Assembly: GCF_013390595.1 (NCBI RefSeq)
Contig: NZ_JACAWV010000008.1
Coordinates: forward strand, 434,001-498,000
Length of the DNA stretch: 64,000 nucleotides
Source of the DNA: Rhizobium sp. RM
GTDB lineage: Bacteria > Pseudomonadota > Alphaproteobacteria > Rhizobiales > Rhizobiaceae
Direction of reading: 5' to 3'
Made by a program: the position numbers and the translations under genes. Positions 45,632 to 54,276 of this stretch are shown here, one piece after another. Every line of letters begins with the position of its first letter. The stretch's first letter is position 1. The notes beneath the pieces were generated by a model. That model made no database searches. It worked only from the letters and a program-made list of their open reading frames with translations, and was not told the DNA's origin.

Positions 45632-46411
45632 TCATTTGCCTCCGAGTTTCAGGGAATTGATGGAAAGCAGCAGGTCCGGCGAGATGCCGTAGCCGCTGGA
45701 AGAGCCGAAAACGGCGAGCGGGTCGTATGTTGTCGAAGGATTTTCCATTTCCCACATGATGGTGAAGCGCTCGAGGAGCTTTCCTACCTTCTCGGGGTCT
45801 TGCAGATCCTTGATATTGATCGTTTTTTCGATGAGTGCCGCCTGTTTGTCGACATCGGTCGCGGCGAACTCGTCGGGCAGGTTGAAAGCCGTGCGGAAAA
45901 CCTGCGCCAGCGCGTCATCCGCCAGAAAATCCATGCCGGAGGTGATCGTCGGCGCCATCCGCTCGAAATAAAGCGCGAGCCGCACGCCGGTGTTGTCGTC
46001 GCCGGCTGATTGCTCCAGCGTCGTGCGGTTATATTTGCTGATGACGCCGGATTTCGCCGCGTCCGTGGAGGTTGCCGCTGCACCGTCGGCGGCAAAATTC
46101 AGGGATTTCGCCAGGTCGGCGTAACGGCTGTCTGACAGCTTGTTGGCAAAGGCGTCCTTGTTGTCCACGCCCTCCGTCAGAACCTTGCGGATGAAGGCCT
46201 TGGCATAGGCCATGTCTTCCAGGCCGTGTGCCTTGAGAGCGTAATTATAAAGCCGCGTGTCGGCCATGAAATCGTCGATGGATTTCACGTCCGATATCTT
46301 TGACAAATAGTATTCGGTTTCCCGCGCCACATCCGGTTGCTTGGACACGCGGTCGAGCGATTTGCCGATGTCTTGGCTGATCAACTGGTAGCTGGTGTAG
46401 GTCGACGTCAC
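45632..46411 (-). CDS. DUF1217 family flagellar-cluster protein
   Basis: 259 residues from GTG 46411, with repeated DUF1217 units (TSYQLISQDIGKSLDRVSKQ; VARETEYYLSKI; LYNYALKAHGLEDMAYAKAF; IRKVLTEG). The family is found in alphaproteobacterial flagellar clusters; its job is unknown. An ATG at 46465 is in frame (277 aa) but has no ribosome-binding site and lies just 15 bp after the candidate operator, where the promoter should be, so the later start is preferred. It heads the operon with flgF and fliI, divergent from motA. Confidence 0.85.
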   Translation of the reverse strand: MTSTYTSYQLISQDIGKSLDRVSKQPDVARETEYYLSKISDVKSIDDFMADTRLYNYALKAHGLEDMAYAKAFIRKVLTEGVDNKDAFANKLSDSRYADLAKSLNFAADGAAATSTDAAKSGVISKYNRTTLEQSAGDDNTGVRLALYFERMAPTITSGMDFLADDALAQVFRTAFNLPDEFAATDVDKQAALIEKTINIKDLQDPEKVGKLLERFTIMWEMENPSTTYDPLAVFGSSSGYGISPDLLLSINSLKLGGK

Positions 46412-46479
46412 GGGGAATACCGTTCTCTTGTTGATGGCAAGGCACAAATCTGCCTTTGCACCCATTGTGACGCCGGTTG

Positions 46480-46495
46480 CTTGCGCGAAACTGTT
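46480..46495 (-). promoter_or_regulatory. candidate Rem-type operator for the DUF1217-flgF-fliI operon
   Basis: On the minus strand AACAG (46495-46491) and GCAAG (46484-46480), 11 bp apart, with TTTCGC between. It ends 68 bp before GTG 46411. A second, oppositely oriented copy serves motA 30 bp away. Confidence 0.5.
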
Positions 46496-46524
46496 TGCTG
46501 GAACGGTGATGAACGCGGGCCGCG

Positions 46525-46540
46525 GACAGGTTCACGCAAG
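46525..46540 (+). promoter_or_regulatory. candidate Rem-type operator before motA
   Basis: GACAG (46525) and GCAAG (46536), 11 bp apart, reading GACAGGTTCACGCAAG. The segment ACAG then TTCACGCAAGCC is repeated almost exactly before flgE. It ends 52 bp before the motA ATG, with TAGAGA 10 nt downstream. Confidence 0.6.
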
Positions 46541-46592
46541 CCACATTTTCTAGAGATGGTCGCATGGAACACTGTTCGGGCGTGGGCGATCA

Positions 46593-47465
46593 ATGAATAT
46601 TGTAATTGGACTTGTAATCACCTTCGGCTGCATCATCGGCGGCTATATGGCGATGGGCGGTCATCTGGACGTCCTCGTTCAGCCGTTTGAATTGGTGATC
46701 ATCGGAGGCGCGGGCCTCGGCGGCTTCATCATGGCAAACCCGATGAAGGTCGTGAAAGATTCGGGTAAGGCGCTGGGAGAGGCTTTCAAGCACTCGGTTC
46801 CCAAGGAGCGCAATTATCTCGACGTTCTCGGCGTGCTCTATTCGCTGATGCGCGATCTGCGCACGAAGTCGCGAAACGAGATCGAAGCGCATATCGACAA
46901 CCCGGACGAATCCTCGATCTTCCAGGCGGCACCCTCGGTTCTGAAGAACAAGGAACTGACCTCTTTCATCTGTGACTATGTGCGCCTGATCATCATCGGC
47001 AACGCGCGCAGCCACGAGATCGAGGCGCTGATGGACGAGGAAATCGAAACCATCCTGCACGACAAGCTGAAGCCCTACCATGCGATTACGACCATGGGCG
47101 ATTCCTTCCCGGCCATCGGTATCGTCGCGGCGGTTCTGGGTGTTATCAAGGCCATGGGCAAGATCAACGAATCGCCGGAAGTGCTTGGCGGCCTGATCGG
47201 CGCGGCGCTTGTCGGCACCATGCTCGGCATCATTCTGTCCTACTCGATCTGCAACCCGCTCGCATCGCAGGTCAAGATCGTCCGCACCAAACAGCACCGT
47301 CTCTACATCATCGTCAAGCAGACGTTGATTGCCTACATGAACGGCTCCGTGCCGCAGGTGGCGCTGGAATACGGCCGCAAGACGATCTCCAACTACGAGC
47401 GTCCTTCGATCGATGCCGTTGAGCAGGAAATGATGAATCCTGGCGGCGAAAACAAGGCGGCATGA
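46593..47465 (+). CDS. motA: flagellar motor stator protein MotA
   Basis: A 290-residue stator subunit with four membrane helices (1-20, 28-50, about 165-190, 200-225). [20 protein letters not shown] and the Pro-containing [20 protein letters not shown] are typical; the cytoplasmic loop carries the charged residues that contact FliG. It forms the proton channel with MotB. It overlaps fliM by four bases. Confidence 0.97.
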   Translation: MNIVIGLVITFGCIIGGYMAMGGHLDVLVQPFELVIIGGAGLGGFIMANPMKVVKDSGKALGEAFKHSVPKERNYLDVLGVLYSLMRDLRTKSRNEIEAHIDNPDESSIFQAAPSVLKNKELTSFICDYVRLIIIGNARSHEIEALMDEEIETILHDKLKPYHAITTMGDSFPAIGIVAAVLGVIKAMGKINESPEVLGGLIGAALVGTMLGIILSYSICNPLASQVKIVRTKQHRLYIIVKQTLIAYMNGSVPQVALEYGRKTISNYERPSIDAVEQEMMNPGGENKAA

Positions 47466-48421
47466 CGATGGCACAAGCGGCACAGCAACACGCACCGACA
47501 ATCGATTCCGCACTGCTGGCGAAACTCACGGGCGGTCTGTCCGACCGCAAGACGGTCGCCAAGATCGGCACGGACATCGGTCGCCTCTATAGCGAATTTC
47601 TTCCGGATATCTTCCATAGCGAAACCGGAATCGCCATCGAGGTCGAATATGTCGGCTCCGAATCGGGCCTGATGACCGATCTGATCGCAAACGTCGGCGA
47701 GAATTTCTCGGTTGCCGATTGCTCGCTGCGCAACTGGTGCCCCAACTTCATGATGGCGCTCGGCAACGGTTTTGTCATTGCCTTGATGGAACGCATGCTC
47801 GGTGCCGCTCCCGACACCATCGGCGAGCCTGATGAGCGCAGCCTGTCGCACATCGAAATCGATCTTGCCGCAATGGTCATGGGTCGCATCGCAGGCGTTC
47901 TGCGTTCCGGCGTGAATGCACCTGGTGGTTTTGAGGCGACGATCGATCCGCCTTTCAATTCCAACGGCAAAAGTGCCTTCGATGAGCAGCTCGCCGGCCT
48001 TTATGGCATGACGATCCGCATGAAGATCGTCATCGGCAAGGTCGCTTCCGAATTCGTTCTTATCGTTCCGCAGCGTCCGTTGCTCAAGACGTCCATTGTG
48101 GCTCCCAAGCCTTCCGCCCAGGCGTTGAAGAAGCAGGAAGAGTGGATGGACATGATTTCGGAGCAGGTAAAGCGATCGCAGGTCACGCTCGAAGCGCGAA
48201 TCACGCTCGAGACGCTGACGCTGAAGACGATCTCGAGACTGATGGTGGGCGACGTCATTCCATTCCAGGCCGCAAAACAGGACGATATCGGTGTTGAGGT
48301 GAGCGCCAATGGCTCGAAGCTCTACAATTGCGAGTTCGGCAAGTCCGGTGAGCGCTACATGGTTCGTGTCAAAAACAATGTCAGTACGGATGACGAGATC
48401 CTACGACATTTGATGAGTTAA
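47462..48421 (+). CDS. fliM: flagellar switch protein FliM
   Basis: A 319-residue C-ring protein, rather divergent as usual in rhizobia. The middle domain resembles CheC-type folds ([20 protein letters not shown]) and the C-terminus is the SpoA-like FliN-related domain ([20 protein letters not shown]). It is the CheY2-P target. It is 65 bp from fliN. Confidence 0.94.
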   Translation: MTMAQAAQQHAPTIDSALLAKLTGGLSDRKTVAKIGTDIGRLYSEFLPDIFHSETGIAIEVEYVGSESGLMTDLIANVGENFSVADCSLRNWCPNFMMALGNGFVIALMERMLGAAPDTIGEPDERSLSHIEIDLAAMVMGRIAGVLRSGVNAPGGFEATIDPPFNSNGKSAFDEQLAGLYGMTIRMKIVIGKVASEFVLIVPQRPLLKTSIVAPKPSAQALKKQEEWMDMISEQVKRSQVTLEARITLETLTLKTISRLMVGDVIPFQAAKQDDIGVEVSANGSKLYNCEFGKSGERYMVRVKNNVSTDDEILRHLMS

Positions 48422-48448
48422 AACTTGGCCTACCCTTCGCGGGTTTTG

Positions 48449-48464
48449 GGCAGGCTGACGCAAG
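48449..48464 (+). promoter_or_regulatory. candidate Rem-type operator before fliN
   Basis: GGCAG (48449) and GCAAG (48460), 11 bp apart, reading GGCAGGCTGACGCAAG. It ends 22 bp before the fliN ATG, closer than at the other five genes. If it drives transcription the message would have almost no leader, so its use is less certain. Confidence 0.4.
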
Positions 48465-48486
48465 TTTCAAAGGGAATAATCAGCGC

Positions 48487-49041
48487 ATGGCTACGAAGAA
48501 AACACCTGTGACCGACGATACGACGCTGCCGTCACTTGATGACGGCAACGATATCGATCAGGCTATCGGCGATCTGCGCGGCGTTCTAAAAACGGACGCG
48601 GAAGGCTCTCTTTCCGGTTTTGGCGACTTCGGTGATTTCGGAGACGTGGGCGATGCAGCGCAGGATACAGATCTTTCAGCTTTCGGCGGTGGCGCCGGGA
48701 GCTTTGCAAGCGACAGCTTCGCAATGGACGACTTTTCGGCAACGTCCGATGTTGCTGGCGTCAAGGCGCCACTCGGCAGCGGTCTGTCGGACAATCTCGA
48801 TCTCATCATGGACATTCCGATTGATGTCCAGATTGTTCTCGGCACAAGCCGTATGCTGGTGTCGGGTCTGATGAGCCTCGAGGAAGGCGCAACCATCGCG
48901 CTCGACCGTAGGATTGGCGAACCCGTCGAGATCATGGTCAATGGTCGCCGCATTGCGCGCGGCGAGATTACTGTTCTTGAAGATGACGATACGCGCTTCG
49001 GCGTAAAATTGATTGAAGTACTGAGTACAAGAAAAGCCTGA
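48487..49041 (+). CDS. fliN: flagellar switch protein FliN
   Basis: A 184-residue FliN with a long acidic, Gly/Asp/Phe-rich N-terminal extension ([12 protein letters not shown]) and a C-terminal SpoA domain ([40 protein letters not shown]). It forms the lower C ring and docks FliH. It is followed by fliG after 27 bp. Confidence 0.96.
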   Translation: MATKKTPVTDDTTLPSLDDGNDIDQAIGDLRGVLKTDAEGSLSGFGDFGDFGDVGDAAQDTDLSAFGGGAGSFASDSFAMDDFSATSDVAGVKAPLGSGLSDNLDLIMDIPIDVQIVLGTSRMLVSGLMSLEEGATIALDRRIGEPVEIMVNGRRIARGEITVLEDDDTRFGVKLIEVLSTRKA

Positions 49042-49068
49042 TCCCTGTGGGGACGGAGAGGAAAGACC

Positions 49069-50112
49069 ATGATGGACTTTGAGGATTTCGGTAACCCTGT
49101 GGCGGGGAAGCCGTTGTCTCAGGCCGACAAGGCGGCCGCTGTGCTTCTGGCCATGGGAAAAGGCGTCGCAGGCAAGCTGCTGAAATTTTTCACGCAGCAT
49201 GAACTGCAGATGATCATTTCCTCGGCCCAGACGCTGCGCGTCATTCCTCCCGACGAGCTGGCTCAGATCGTTGCCGAGTTCGAGGACCTGTTCACGGAAG
49301 GAACAGGTCTCATGGACAACGCCAAAGCCATCGAAAGCATTCTCGAAGAAGGGCTTACGCCGGAAGAGGTCGACAGTCTTCTCGGCCGTCGCACGGCCTT
49401 CCAGGCTTACGAAGCGTCGATCTGGGATCGGCTTCAGGATGCAGAGCCTGGTTTTGTCGGCAAGTTCCTGTTGCGCGAACATCCGCAGACCATCGCTTAT
49501 ATCCTCTCCATGCTGCCATCGTCCTTCGCGGCGAAGGTTCTTCTGACCATTCCCGAAGAGCAGCGTGCCGACATCATGAACCGAACGGTCAACATGAAGG
49601 AAGTCAGCCCGACGGCCGCTCAGATCATCGAAAAGCGTGTGGTGAACCTCATCAACGAAATCGAGGCAGAGCGGAATGCGGGTGGCTCCACGAAGGTCGC
49701 AGACCTCATGAACGAACTCGACAAGCCGCAGGTCGATACCCTGCTCAGCTCTCTCGAAACGCTCAGCAAGGAAGCTGCCAACAAGGTCAAGCCGAAGATC
49801 TTCCTCTTCGACGACCTCATGTTCATGCCGCAGCGCAGCCGTGTCATGCTTCTCAACGACGTTTCCGGCGATGTACTCACCATGGCGCTGCGTGGCGCCA
49901 CGGCCGAGATCAAGGAATGTGTCCTGTCCAGCATCAGCCCGCGTCAGCGCCGCATGATCGAATCGGACCTCGCCGTTCCGCAGGCATCGATCAACACCCG
50001 CGAAGTGGCCATCGCCCGCCGCGCCGTCGCACAGGAAGCCATCCGTCTGGCGAATTCCGGACAGATCCAGCTCAAGGACGTTGCCGAAGCCACCCAATCG
50101 GCAGCCGCCTGA
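49069..50112 (+). CDS. fliG: flagellar switch protein FliG
   Basis: A 347-residue FliG with N-terminal, middle (EHPQTIAYILSMLPSSFAAK; EHPQ motif) and C-terminal domains; the torque helix lies in FDDLMFMPQRSRVMLLNDVS followed by LTMALRGA. It connects FliF to FliM and contacts MotA. Confidence 0.97.
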   Translation: MMDFEDFGNPVAGKPLSQADKAAAVLLAMGKGVAGKLLKFFTQHELQMIISSAQTLRVIPPDELAQIVAEFEDLFTEGTGLMDNAKAIESILEEGLTPEEVDSLLGRRTAFQAYEASIWDRLQDAEPGFVGKFLLREHPQTIAYILSMLPSSFAAKVLLTIPEEQRADIMNRTVNMKEVSPTAAQIIEKRVVNLINEIEAERNAGGSTKVADLMNELDKPQVDTLLSSLETLSKEAANKVKPKIFLFDDLMFMPQRSRVMLLNDVSGDVLTMALRGATAEIKECVLSSISPRQRRMIESDLAVPQASINTREVAIARRAVAQEAIRLANSGQIQLKDVAEATQSAAA

Positions 50113-50192
50113 GCGGAAGCCGGTTGATAACCCGGCCGCGTACCGGGAAGGGCGTTGCGATCCGCAACCCTGATCGTTAGTTTCCTGACAAC

Positions 50193-50222
50193 GGGCCTGC
50201 CGGTATCGGTGGGCCCTTTTTT
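50193..50222 (+). terminator. terminator-like hairpin between fliG and flhB
   Basis: GGGCC-tg-CCG-gtat-CGG-tg-GGCCC followed by TTTTTT, ending 17 bp before the flhB start. A second dyad without T-run (GTTGCG-3-CGCAAC) lies at 50154-50168. It should stop or reduce fliG read-through into flhB. Confidence 0.8.
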
Positions 50223-50239
50223 ATCGCGGGGAACGGGCC

Positions 50240-51319
50240 GTGTCGGACGAGGACAAGGACAGTAAAACAGAAGCCCCCACGGAGAAAAAAATCCGTGATG
50301 CGGCCGAAAAAGGCAATCTTCCGTTTTCCAGGGAAGTGCCGATCTTTGCATCCTCGCTCGCCTTTTACTGCTATCTCGTCTTTTTCCTGCCTGAAGGTGC
50401 CGGGCGCATCGGCGAAACTTTGAAAGACCTTTTCGGTCAGCCGGAGCAATGGAACCTGAGTGCCAGCCCGGATGTCACGTCTCTGCTGTTCTTTCTCGGC
50501 ATGGCAATCGCCAATCTGCTCTTGCCGGCCATGTTGCTGTTCATGGTTTTCGGTCTGGCTTCATCCATTTTCCAAAACCTGCCGTCACCGGTGCTGGAAC
50601 GGGTACGACCGCAATGGTCTCGCGTGTCCCCGGCGGGAGGGTTCAAACGCATCTACAGTGTCCAGGGTTTTGTCGAATTCGGGAAGTCTCTTTTCAAGAT
50701 CCTGATTGTCTCGATCATCATGTTCTTCGCGCTGCGCGGAGAATACTACAACATCATCGATCTGATGTTTTCCGACCCTCAGGTCATTTTCGTCAAGCTG
50801 ATCGATGTCGTTAAAAAAATGATGATCGTCATTCTGCTGTCGACGGCACTTCTGGCGGCGGTTGACCTGTTATGGACGCGCCATCACTGGTTCAGCCAGT
50901 TGAAGATGAGCAAGCAGGAAGTGAAGGACGAATTCAAACAGTCGCAGGGCGACCCGGTCGTCAAATCCCGCCAGCGCTCGATTGCCCGCGATCGTGCTCG
51001 CCGCCGCATGATCAACAATGTCCCACGCGCCACGCTGGTGATCGCCAACCCGACGCACTTTGCGGTGGCACTCCGTTATGTCCGCGAAGAAAGCGACGCG
51101 CCGATCGTCGTCGCCAAGGGGCAGGACCTTATCGCATTGAAAATCCGTGAGATTGCGGAGAAGAACGATATCCCCGTTTTTGTCGATCCTCCGCTTGCGC
51201 GCTCCATGTTTGCGCAAGTCTCGACCGATAATGTGATTCCACCAGTCTTTTACAAGGCTGTGGCTGAACTCGTGCATCGGGTTTACGCCAGGAAATCACC
51301 GAAATTACGGGTTCAATAA
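50240..51319 (+). CDS. flhB: flagellar export apparatus protein FlhB
   Basis: A 359-residue protein with four membrane helices (about 30-55, 85-115, 145-170, 180-210) and a cytoplasmic domain with the self-cleaving NPTH ([14 protein letters not shown]). It switches export from rod/hook to filament substrates. The start is GTG 50240 ([20 protein letters not shown]). It follows a terminator directly; no obvious separate promoter was found. Confidence 0.97.
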   Translation: MSDEDKDSKTEAPTEKKIRDAAEKGNLPFSREVPIFASSLAFYCYLVFFLPEGAGRIGETLKDLFGQPEQWNLSASPDVTSLLFFLGMAIANLLLPAMLLFMVFGLASSIFQNLPSPVLERVRPQWSRVSPAGGFKRIYSVQGFVEFGKSLFKILIVSIIMFFALRGEYYNIIDLMFSDPQVIFVKLIDVVKKMMIVILLSTALLAAVDLLWTRHHWFSQLKMSKQEVKDEFKQSQGDPVVKSRQRSIARDRARRRMINNVPRATLVIANPTHFAVALRYVREESDAPIVVAKGQDLIALKIREIAEKNDIPVFVDPPLARSMFAQVSTDNVIPPVFYKAVAELVHRVYARKSPKLRVQ

Positions 51320-51323
51320 TTAG

Positions 51324-51761
51324 ATGAAAAAATGCCCTTATTCTGAACAGCGAGAAATGATCGTAGCAGAGGCTATCAACCCTGTAGCGACGGAATTGCG
51401 CCTGCTCGATCCGGCTGATTTGATTTCATTGCTCCGTTTCGAGTGCTACGGCAGTATCGCCGACCTCGTGTCTTCGGCTGCGGAGCTTTATTACCATCCC
51501 GGTACCATCAATTTCGGTGCGGGTGGGGAATATAAATTAGAATGGGAAGGCGTTCCCGAAGTTGTTATCGATCTGGAATTGAAACCACGTGGCGCCACTG
51601 TCTATGCGCAATTGACGCTCGCCGCAGAACATGCGGCAATCGAAATCAATCATATTTCCTTCCAGAACCCATCGGATAATCCGGACGAAAATACGGAGTT
51701 TCTGCGTCGCAGCTTCCGCGAGGCACGTTTTGTCTCCAGTCGTCAGGACGAGGCGGCCTGA
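51324..51761 (+). CDS. conserved hypothetical protein after flhB
   Basis: A 145-residue acidic, soluble protein, no signal peptide or membrane helix, starting 4 bp after flhB. Composition is ordinary (LRLLDPADLISLLRFECYGS; NFGAGGEYKLEWEGVPEVVI), C-terminus ends NTEFLRRSFREARFVSSRQD. I do not recognise it. Tight spacing with flhB suggests an export-related role. ATG 51357 (MIVAEAINP) is a possible later start. Confidence 0.75.
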   Translation: MKKCPYSEQREMIVAEAINPVATELRLLDPADLISLLRFECYGSIADLVSSAAELYYHPGTINFGAGGEYKLEWEGVPEVVIDLELKPRGATVYAQLTLAAEHAAIEINHISFQNPSDNPDENTEFLRRSFREARFVSSRQDEAA

Positions 51762-52077
51762 TTCTCTTCAGGTTGTATGGTGAAAAAATGCTGCGCCTGC
51801 CGCGTGTGTTAGGCGCAGTCTTCGTTTGTGGAGCTATTTCTGCCTCACCACAGGCTCTAGCTTGCCTGAAACCTTCGGCATTGATTGAATCTACTAACGA
51901 AAATTAAGGAATGGCTTGCAAATCGGCTGAGTTGTTTGTTACGTATCGAATTAACGATTTGTTAACGAACGACAGGTCGCGATGGCGGTTTCAAGCCATC
52001 GCTGATGCGCATGATGCTTCTGGTCGTTTCCGGCAAGGCGCCGGATTTTCCCTGACAGTACGAACTGAGCGGAACTC
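51762..52077 (+). promoter_or_regulatory. flhB-flaD intergenic region: hairpin and flaD promoter
   Basis: A 316-bp non-coding gap. A hairpin CTGCGCCT / AGGCGCAG (51791-51798 with 51811-51818, weak T-run) may end the flhB unit. The part 51900-51975 is A/T-rich with two TTAACGA words and probably holds the flaD promoter. No GCAAG direct repeat is present. Confidence 0.45.
52041..52052 (+). promoter_or_regulatory. flaD leader element (weaker copy)
   Basis: CCGGATTTTCCC matches the flaA/flaB leader element CCGGAATGTCCC at 10 of 12 positions and lies 25 nt before the flaD ATG. Pairing with the ribosome-binding site (GCGGAAC) is only TTCC/GGAA, so the switch may be weaker here. Confidence 0.4.
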
Positions 52078-53364
52078 ATGACCAGCATTTTGACCAATGC
52101 GGCAGCTATGGCTGCGCTGCAGACCCTTCGCATGATCGACAAGAGCCTTGAAACGACGCAGGCGCGCGTTTCCTCGGGCTATCGCGTCGAAACGGCGGCC
52201 GACAATGCAGCCTACTGGTCGATTTCCACGACGATGCGGTCCGACAACACAGCGCTTTCTGCAGTGCAGGACGCGCTCGGCCTCGGCGCGGCGAAGGTCG
52301 ATACCGCCTACGACGCGCTTGAAAGCACCATCGAAGTCGTCAAGGAGATCAAGGCAAAGCTGGTTGCCGCCTATGGCGTCGGCGCTGACCGCGGCAAGAT
52401 TCAGGACGAAATCGAGCAGCTCCAGGAGCAGCTGAAAAGCATTTCCGAATCGGCATCGTTCTCCGGCGAGAACTGGCTGCAGGCAAGCATCAGCGATGGC
52501 GGTACGCCGCCTTCCGAAACGCCGATCACCAAGAAGGTTGTCGCGTCCTTCACGCGAACCGGTTCTGGCAGCGTTGGCGTTACGACCGTCAACTATGTGC
52601 TTGATAGCAGCGCCGTCCTGTTCGACCTCAGCGGTGGAAAGTTCGGCATTCTGGACAAGGACGCGGTTTTCGTCGCCAACGACGAATATCAGGTTCACCA
52701 GACGTCCACCGATACCGGTGTCACGTCCTCGACTGGATACGTCGTTCCAAAGCTGACGGATGCGCAAATCGGCGCTTTGGGCACGACGGACACCAATACC
52801 GATCCATCGGTTTATAGTGATGGCTCGAACAATTATCTGCGTCTGGCTGAAAATGTCTGGGTTCCGGTGACCACCACCGATCCTTCGAGCGGCACGGCAA
52901 CCGTGTCGCCGGCCTATACGGATACGGGTAACACCGCGTGGTTTTACGATACGTCTGCGGCCTCGCTCTCCTCCGATCGGACGCTGAGCTTCTCCGTCTC
53001 GACGATGTCTCTCGACAAGCTCGATGTCGTTGCCGCAGCAATGAGCGCATTTACCGGCGGCGCTGTCACCTACACCGATGCAGACGCGATCGATGTGATG
53101 ATGTCCTTCGTTGACAAGCAGCTTGAGGCGATGACCAGCACGGCCTCCAGCCTTGGTTCGCTGCAGAGCCGTATCGACATGCAGGAAAACTTCGTTTCCA
53201 GCCTGATGGACGTTATCGACAAGGGTATCGGTCGCCTCGTTGATGCTGACATGAACGAAGAATCGACCCGCTTGAAGGCGCTTCAGACGCAGCAGCAGCT
53301 CGGTATCCAGGCTCTGTCGATCGCAAACGCGAACGCCGAAAACATTCTTCAGCTCTTCAAATAA
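52078..53364 (+). CDS. flaD: flagellin FlaD (longer, displaced flagellin)
   Basis: A 428-residue flagellin, about 115 residues longer than FlaA/B/C because of an extended Thr/Ser/Asp-rich central domain (about 150-310). Terminal helices are canonical (MTSILTNAAAMAALQTLRMI; GRLVDADMNEESTRLKALQT). It is a minor filament subunit in Agrobacterium. Its place, on the plus strand between flhB and the motB operon, is typical of Agrobacterium and differs from the tandem array of Sinorhizobium. Confidence 0.95.
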   Translation: MTSILTNAAAMAALQTLRMIDKSLETTQARVSSGYRVETAADNAAYWSISTTMRSDNTALSAVQDALGLGAAKVDTAYDALESTIEVVKEIKAKLVAAYGVGADRGKIQDEIEQLQEQLKSISESASFSGENWLQASISDGGTPPSETPITKKVVASFTRTGSGSVGVTTVNYVLDSSAVLFDLSGGKFGILDKDAVFVANDEYQVHQTSTDTGVTSSTGYVVPKLTDAQIGALGTTDTNTDPSVYSDGSNNYLRLAENVWVPVTTTDPSSGTATVSPAYTDTGNTAWFYDTSAASLSSDRTLSFSVSTMSLDKLDVVAAAMSAFTGGAVTYTDADAIDVMMSFVDKQLEAMTSTASSLGSLQSRIDMQENFVSSLMDVIDKGIGRLVDADMNEESTRLKALQTQQQLGIQALSIANANAENILQLFK

Positions 53365-53625
53365 GCGGCTCGCGCGCCGGCAAAGGCGCCAGCGCGTGGC
53401 TGAACTGAGAGCCAGAGGAAGGAAACGGCCTCATCTTCATCCTCGCACAAGTTTGGACACCTAACGTCATTGCAATGTCGAATAGGCCGCTATGTGCGAA
53501 CTGGCGGGAAGTGTCGTTGAAGAGACGGGCAAGGTAGCAAGAATGACGGTGATGCCGCTGAACGGCTTTGATCGCAAACAACAAGATGAATGCCCGTCCG
53601 CCGGCCTGATATCCGGAGGTCGGGC

Positions 53626-54276
53626 ATGAGTGCTTCGATTTCGCGATATCTGAAGGACTTTGGCGATACCCAGCCAAGCAGCCTGCCTTTCGCCGATCAC
53701 GCCGCAGATACGGACGGTTTCCCGGATTTTCCGGAAATCTCGTCGGATTTCGGGAGCCCTGAAACGGTTGATCCCGAAAGCGAAAAGCGTGACGCCTACG
53801 CCAAAGGTCACGAGGACGCGACCCGTGAACTGACAGAGAAGATGCAGGCTGAGCGCGATGAACTTATCGCTGCTCACGCAGCCGAGCTTGAGACGCTTCG
53901 TTCGGCCTATCTCGAGGAATTGGCCGCCCGTATCGATTCGCGACTGCGTGAAGGCATCAATGCTATCGCTGCAAATCTGAGCGAACAGACAGCCGGTATC
54001 CTGGCACCGGTCCTTTCCGACAAGCTGTCTTCGAAGGCCGTTTCGGCATTGGCGGACGTCGTTCGGACCTCGATGCCGGATGGTGAGGCCGTCACGCTTG
54101 TCGTCAAGGGACCGAAGGTTCTGTTCGAGACGCTGAAAGCGCAACCGGGTTTTGAAGAAGTCGGGATGAAGTTTACCGAAACCACAGATGTCGATCTTTC
54201 TGTCGAGGTGGATGAAAGCGTCTTCGTGACGCGCATGTCCGCCTGGGCCTCCAGCCTTCGCAAGGTGATGAAATGA
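53626..54276 (+). CDS. fliH: FliH-like flagellar export/stator operon protein
   Basis: A 216-residue soluble protein: variable acidic N-terminus, a coiled coil at about 55-105 ([20 protein letters not shown] then [20 protein letters not shown]) and a C-terminal domain ([20 protein letters not shown]). This order is that of FliH/YscL regulators of the FliI ATPase, but similarity is low and annotation pipelines often call it hypothetical. ATG 53626 has GGAGG 6 nt upstream. It overlaps motB by four bases. Confidence 0.72.
   Translation: MSASISRYLKDFGDTQPSSLPFADHAADTDGFPDFPEISSDFGSPETVDPESEKRDAYAKGHEDATRELTEKMQAERDELIAAHAAELETLRSAYLEELAARIDSRLREGINAIAANLSEQTAGILAPVLSDKLSSKAVSALADVVRTSMPDGEAVTLVVKGPKVLFETLKAQPGFEEVGMKFTETTDVDLSVEVDESVFVTRMSAWASSLRKVMK

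Noticed and set aside
46412-46465. ATG 46465 as the start of the DUF1217 gene
   Set aside because: No ribosome-binding site, non-conserved-looking extension, and it lies where the promoter for this operon should be.
53371-53396. GC-rich hairpin after flaD as a terminator
   Set aside because: The stem is imperfect and there is no T-run; too weak to list.
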